A stretch of DNA of 64,000 nucleotides from Gudongella sp049310905 (GTDB lineage Bacteria > Bacillota > Clostridia > Tissierellales > Tissierellaceae): NCBI RefSeq assembly GCF_049310905.1, contig NZ_JBMEMN010000006.1:1-64000 (forward strand). Direction: 5' to 3'. Shown piece after piece: positions 63,127 to 64,000 of the stretch. Within the stretch, counting starts at the first letter, position 1; the number at the start of each line of letters is the position of its first letter. Position numbers and translations under genes: made by a program. The notes under the pieces were generated by a model that saw only the letters and a program-made list of their open reading frames with translations, ran no database searches and had not been told where the DNA came from.

Positions 63127-63156
63127 ATTATAAAATAAATACATCCTATATGTCAA
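63127..63156 (-). promoter_or_regulatory. Promoter for the aspS T-box transcript
   Basis: Minus-strand TTGACA (63151-63156) and TATAAT (63127-63132) are perfect boxes with an 18-base spacer. The -35 overlaps the last codons of hemZ. Confidence 0.85.
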
Positions 63157-64000
63157 GATGAATCTTATCCCATGAGTCTTCAATTTCCTTGATTTTCTGC
63201 CTTTTCCTGGATTTTAGTTCAGACAACCTATCCATATATTCCCTGAGATTTCTGAAGTTGGCTATAGTATCAATACTATTGTGAACTTTGTTGTAAAGTT
63301 TAGTTGTGGAACCCATTCCAATTCCTATGATTGTTTCTTTCTCTTCCATAATTGAAATATTATAGACACATGGGTTTTCTCTTTTGCTGTAACCGATATT
63401 CTCAAAATTTCCCATTATCTGTTTTTGCCGATACAAATAATAAGGAATCATATTATTTCGCAATGCAAATTCAGATGTTAAACTCAACATTTTCTGAATC
63501 TCATCTGCAGAAGCCATAAAATAATTATCTCTTTCAAGTATAAACTCAGAACCCTTTTTCATAGCCAGTGTGTGAACAGTAAGATTGTCTGGTTGCAGTG
63601 TCTCAAGAATTCTTAGTGTATTCTCCATGTCTTTGCGGTCTTCACCAGGCAATCCAACAATCAGGTCCATATTTACAGTTTCAATCCCAACTTTCTTGCT
63701 TAATCTATATGTTTCAATTATGTCCTCTGCCGAATGTTTTCGGCCGATTACTTTTAGGGTATTATCATTCATTGACTGTGGATTAATACTAATTCTGTTA
63801 ACCTTATACCCTTTAAACAACTGAAGGTATTCCATGTCGATCGTATCAGGTCGTCCAGCTTCCACAGTAAGTTCCTTTATCCCTGAAAAATTTTCATTAA
63901 TATAGCTTAAAATCTTTTTCATAAGGCTTATAGGCAAAGATGTTGGAGTTCCACCTCCAATATACACTGTATTGAGGTCCCAATTTTTCATCATTGTGAG
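63146..64000 (-). CDS. hemZ: Oxygen-independent coproporphyrinogen III oxidase-like HemZ, partial
   Basis: Only the C-terminal 284 residues are in the window; the frame stays open to the edge. YIGGGTPTSLP, TVEAGRPDTI, NPQSMNDNTLKVIGR and GLPGEDRKDMENTL are radical SAM HemN/HemZ motifs, and RKRQKIKEIEDSWDKI is near the end. The cysteine cluster should lie just beyond the window. Clostridial genomes often place hemZ upstream of aspS. Anaerobic haem synthesis is the family role; the reaction here is not proven. Confidence 0.88.
   Translation of the reverse strand, partial: LTMMKNWDLNTVYIGGGTPTSLPISLMKKILSYINENFSGIKELTVEAGRPDTIDMEYLQLFKGYKVNRISINPQSMNDNTLKVIGRKHSAEDIIETYRLSKKVGIETVNMDLIVGLPGEDRKDMENTLRILETLQPDNLTVHTLAMKKGSEFILERDNYFMASADEIQKMLSLTSEFALRNNMIPYYLYRQKQIMGNFENIGYSKRENPCVYNISIMEEKETIIGIGMGSTTKLYNKVHNSIDTIANFRNLREYMDRLSELKSRKRQKIKEIEDSWDKIHLDI

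Overview
The window is a dense, AT-rich stretch of chromosome, almost all housekeeping genes on the minus strand. Gene content and order are typical of low-GC Gram-positive Clostridia: codY-topA-dprA, rnhB-rbgA-rplS-trmD-rimM-khpA-rpsP-ffh-ylxM, ftsY-smc-(radical SAM)-rnc-acpP-plsX-rpmF, prkC-prpC-rlmN-rsmB, and lspA-divIVA-ylmH-yggT-sepF. An ackA gene, a T-box, a TPP riboswitch, HemZ and HEXXH protein YugP fit an anaerobic Firmicute. I see no insertion sequence, prophage or CRISPR, and no gap over about 300 bases without a gene.

Layout (minus strand unless stated). 1-6 kb: CodY, topoisomerase I, DprA, a ComM-type ATPase and a YraN nuclease. 6-12 kb: RNase HII, ribosome assembly GTPase, L19, tRNA/16S maturation factors, S16, SRP protein and YlxM. 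12-20 kb: FtsY, SMC, an Elp3-like radical SAM protein, RNase III, acyl carrier protein, PlsX, L32 and the YceD-like protein. 20-29 kb: AckA, TmcAL (+), CoaD, RsmD, RecG, a DAK2 kinase and an Asp23 protein. 29-31 kb: L28 (+) and a TPP-riboswitch thiT-thiN unit. 31-45.5 kb: a long series from yicC down to rpe, carrying remA, gmk, rpoZ, coaBC, priA, def, fmt, rsmB, rlmN, phosphatase, PASTA kinase and rsgA. 45.7-47.5 kb: RqcH (+). 47.5-54 kb: pyrR, rluD, lspA and the division cluster, ending at an adaptor protein and a small membrane protein. 54 kb: tRNA-Pro (+). 54-64 kb: gpsA, plsY, der, a DUF512 radical SAM protein, glyA, a CsoR-family regulator, an RseC-family protein, tcdA, T-box-controlled aspS and partial hemZ.

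The most interesting signal is at 59964-60386. An RseC/MucC-family redox membrane protein is split by an in-frame TGA exactly where the family has the first cysteine of its Cys cluster, and a compact stem-loop with a G-first apical loop lies just downstream. This is best read as a selenoprotein with a bacterial SECIS element. The next gene encodes a CsoR-family repressor with only the two cysteines of the persulfide-sensing CstR type. The two may form a small redox/sulfur module behind aspS-tcdA.

Other points: several true starts are not ATG (smc, lspA, tmcAL and the CsoR-like gene start at TTG; yggS apparently starts at ATT). An inverted repeat overlaps the promoter before ylxM-ffh. A long hairpin without a U-tract lies between the radical SAM gene and smc. 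Two pairs of convergent transcription units share terminator stems built from coding sequence. All functions are inferred from sequence motifs and gene order; no database search was run.
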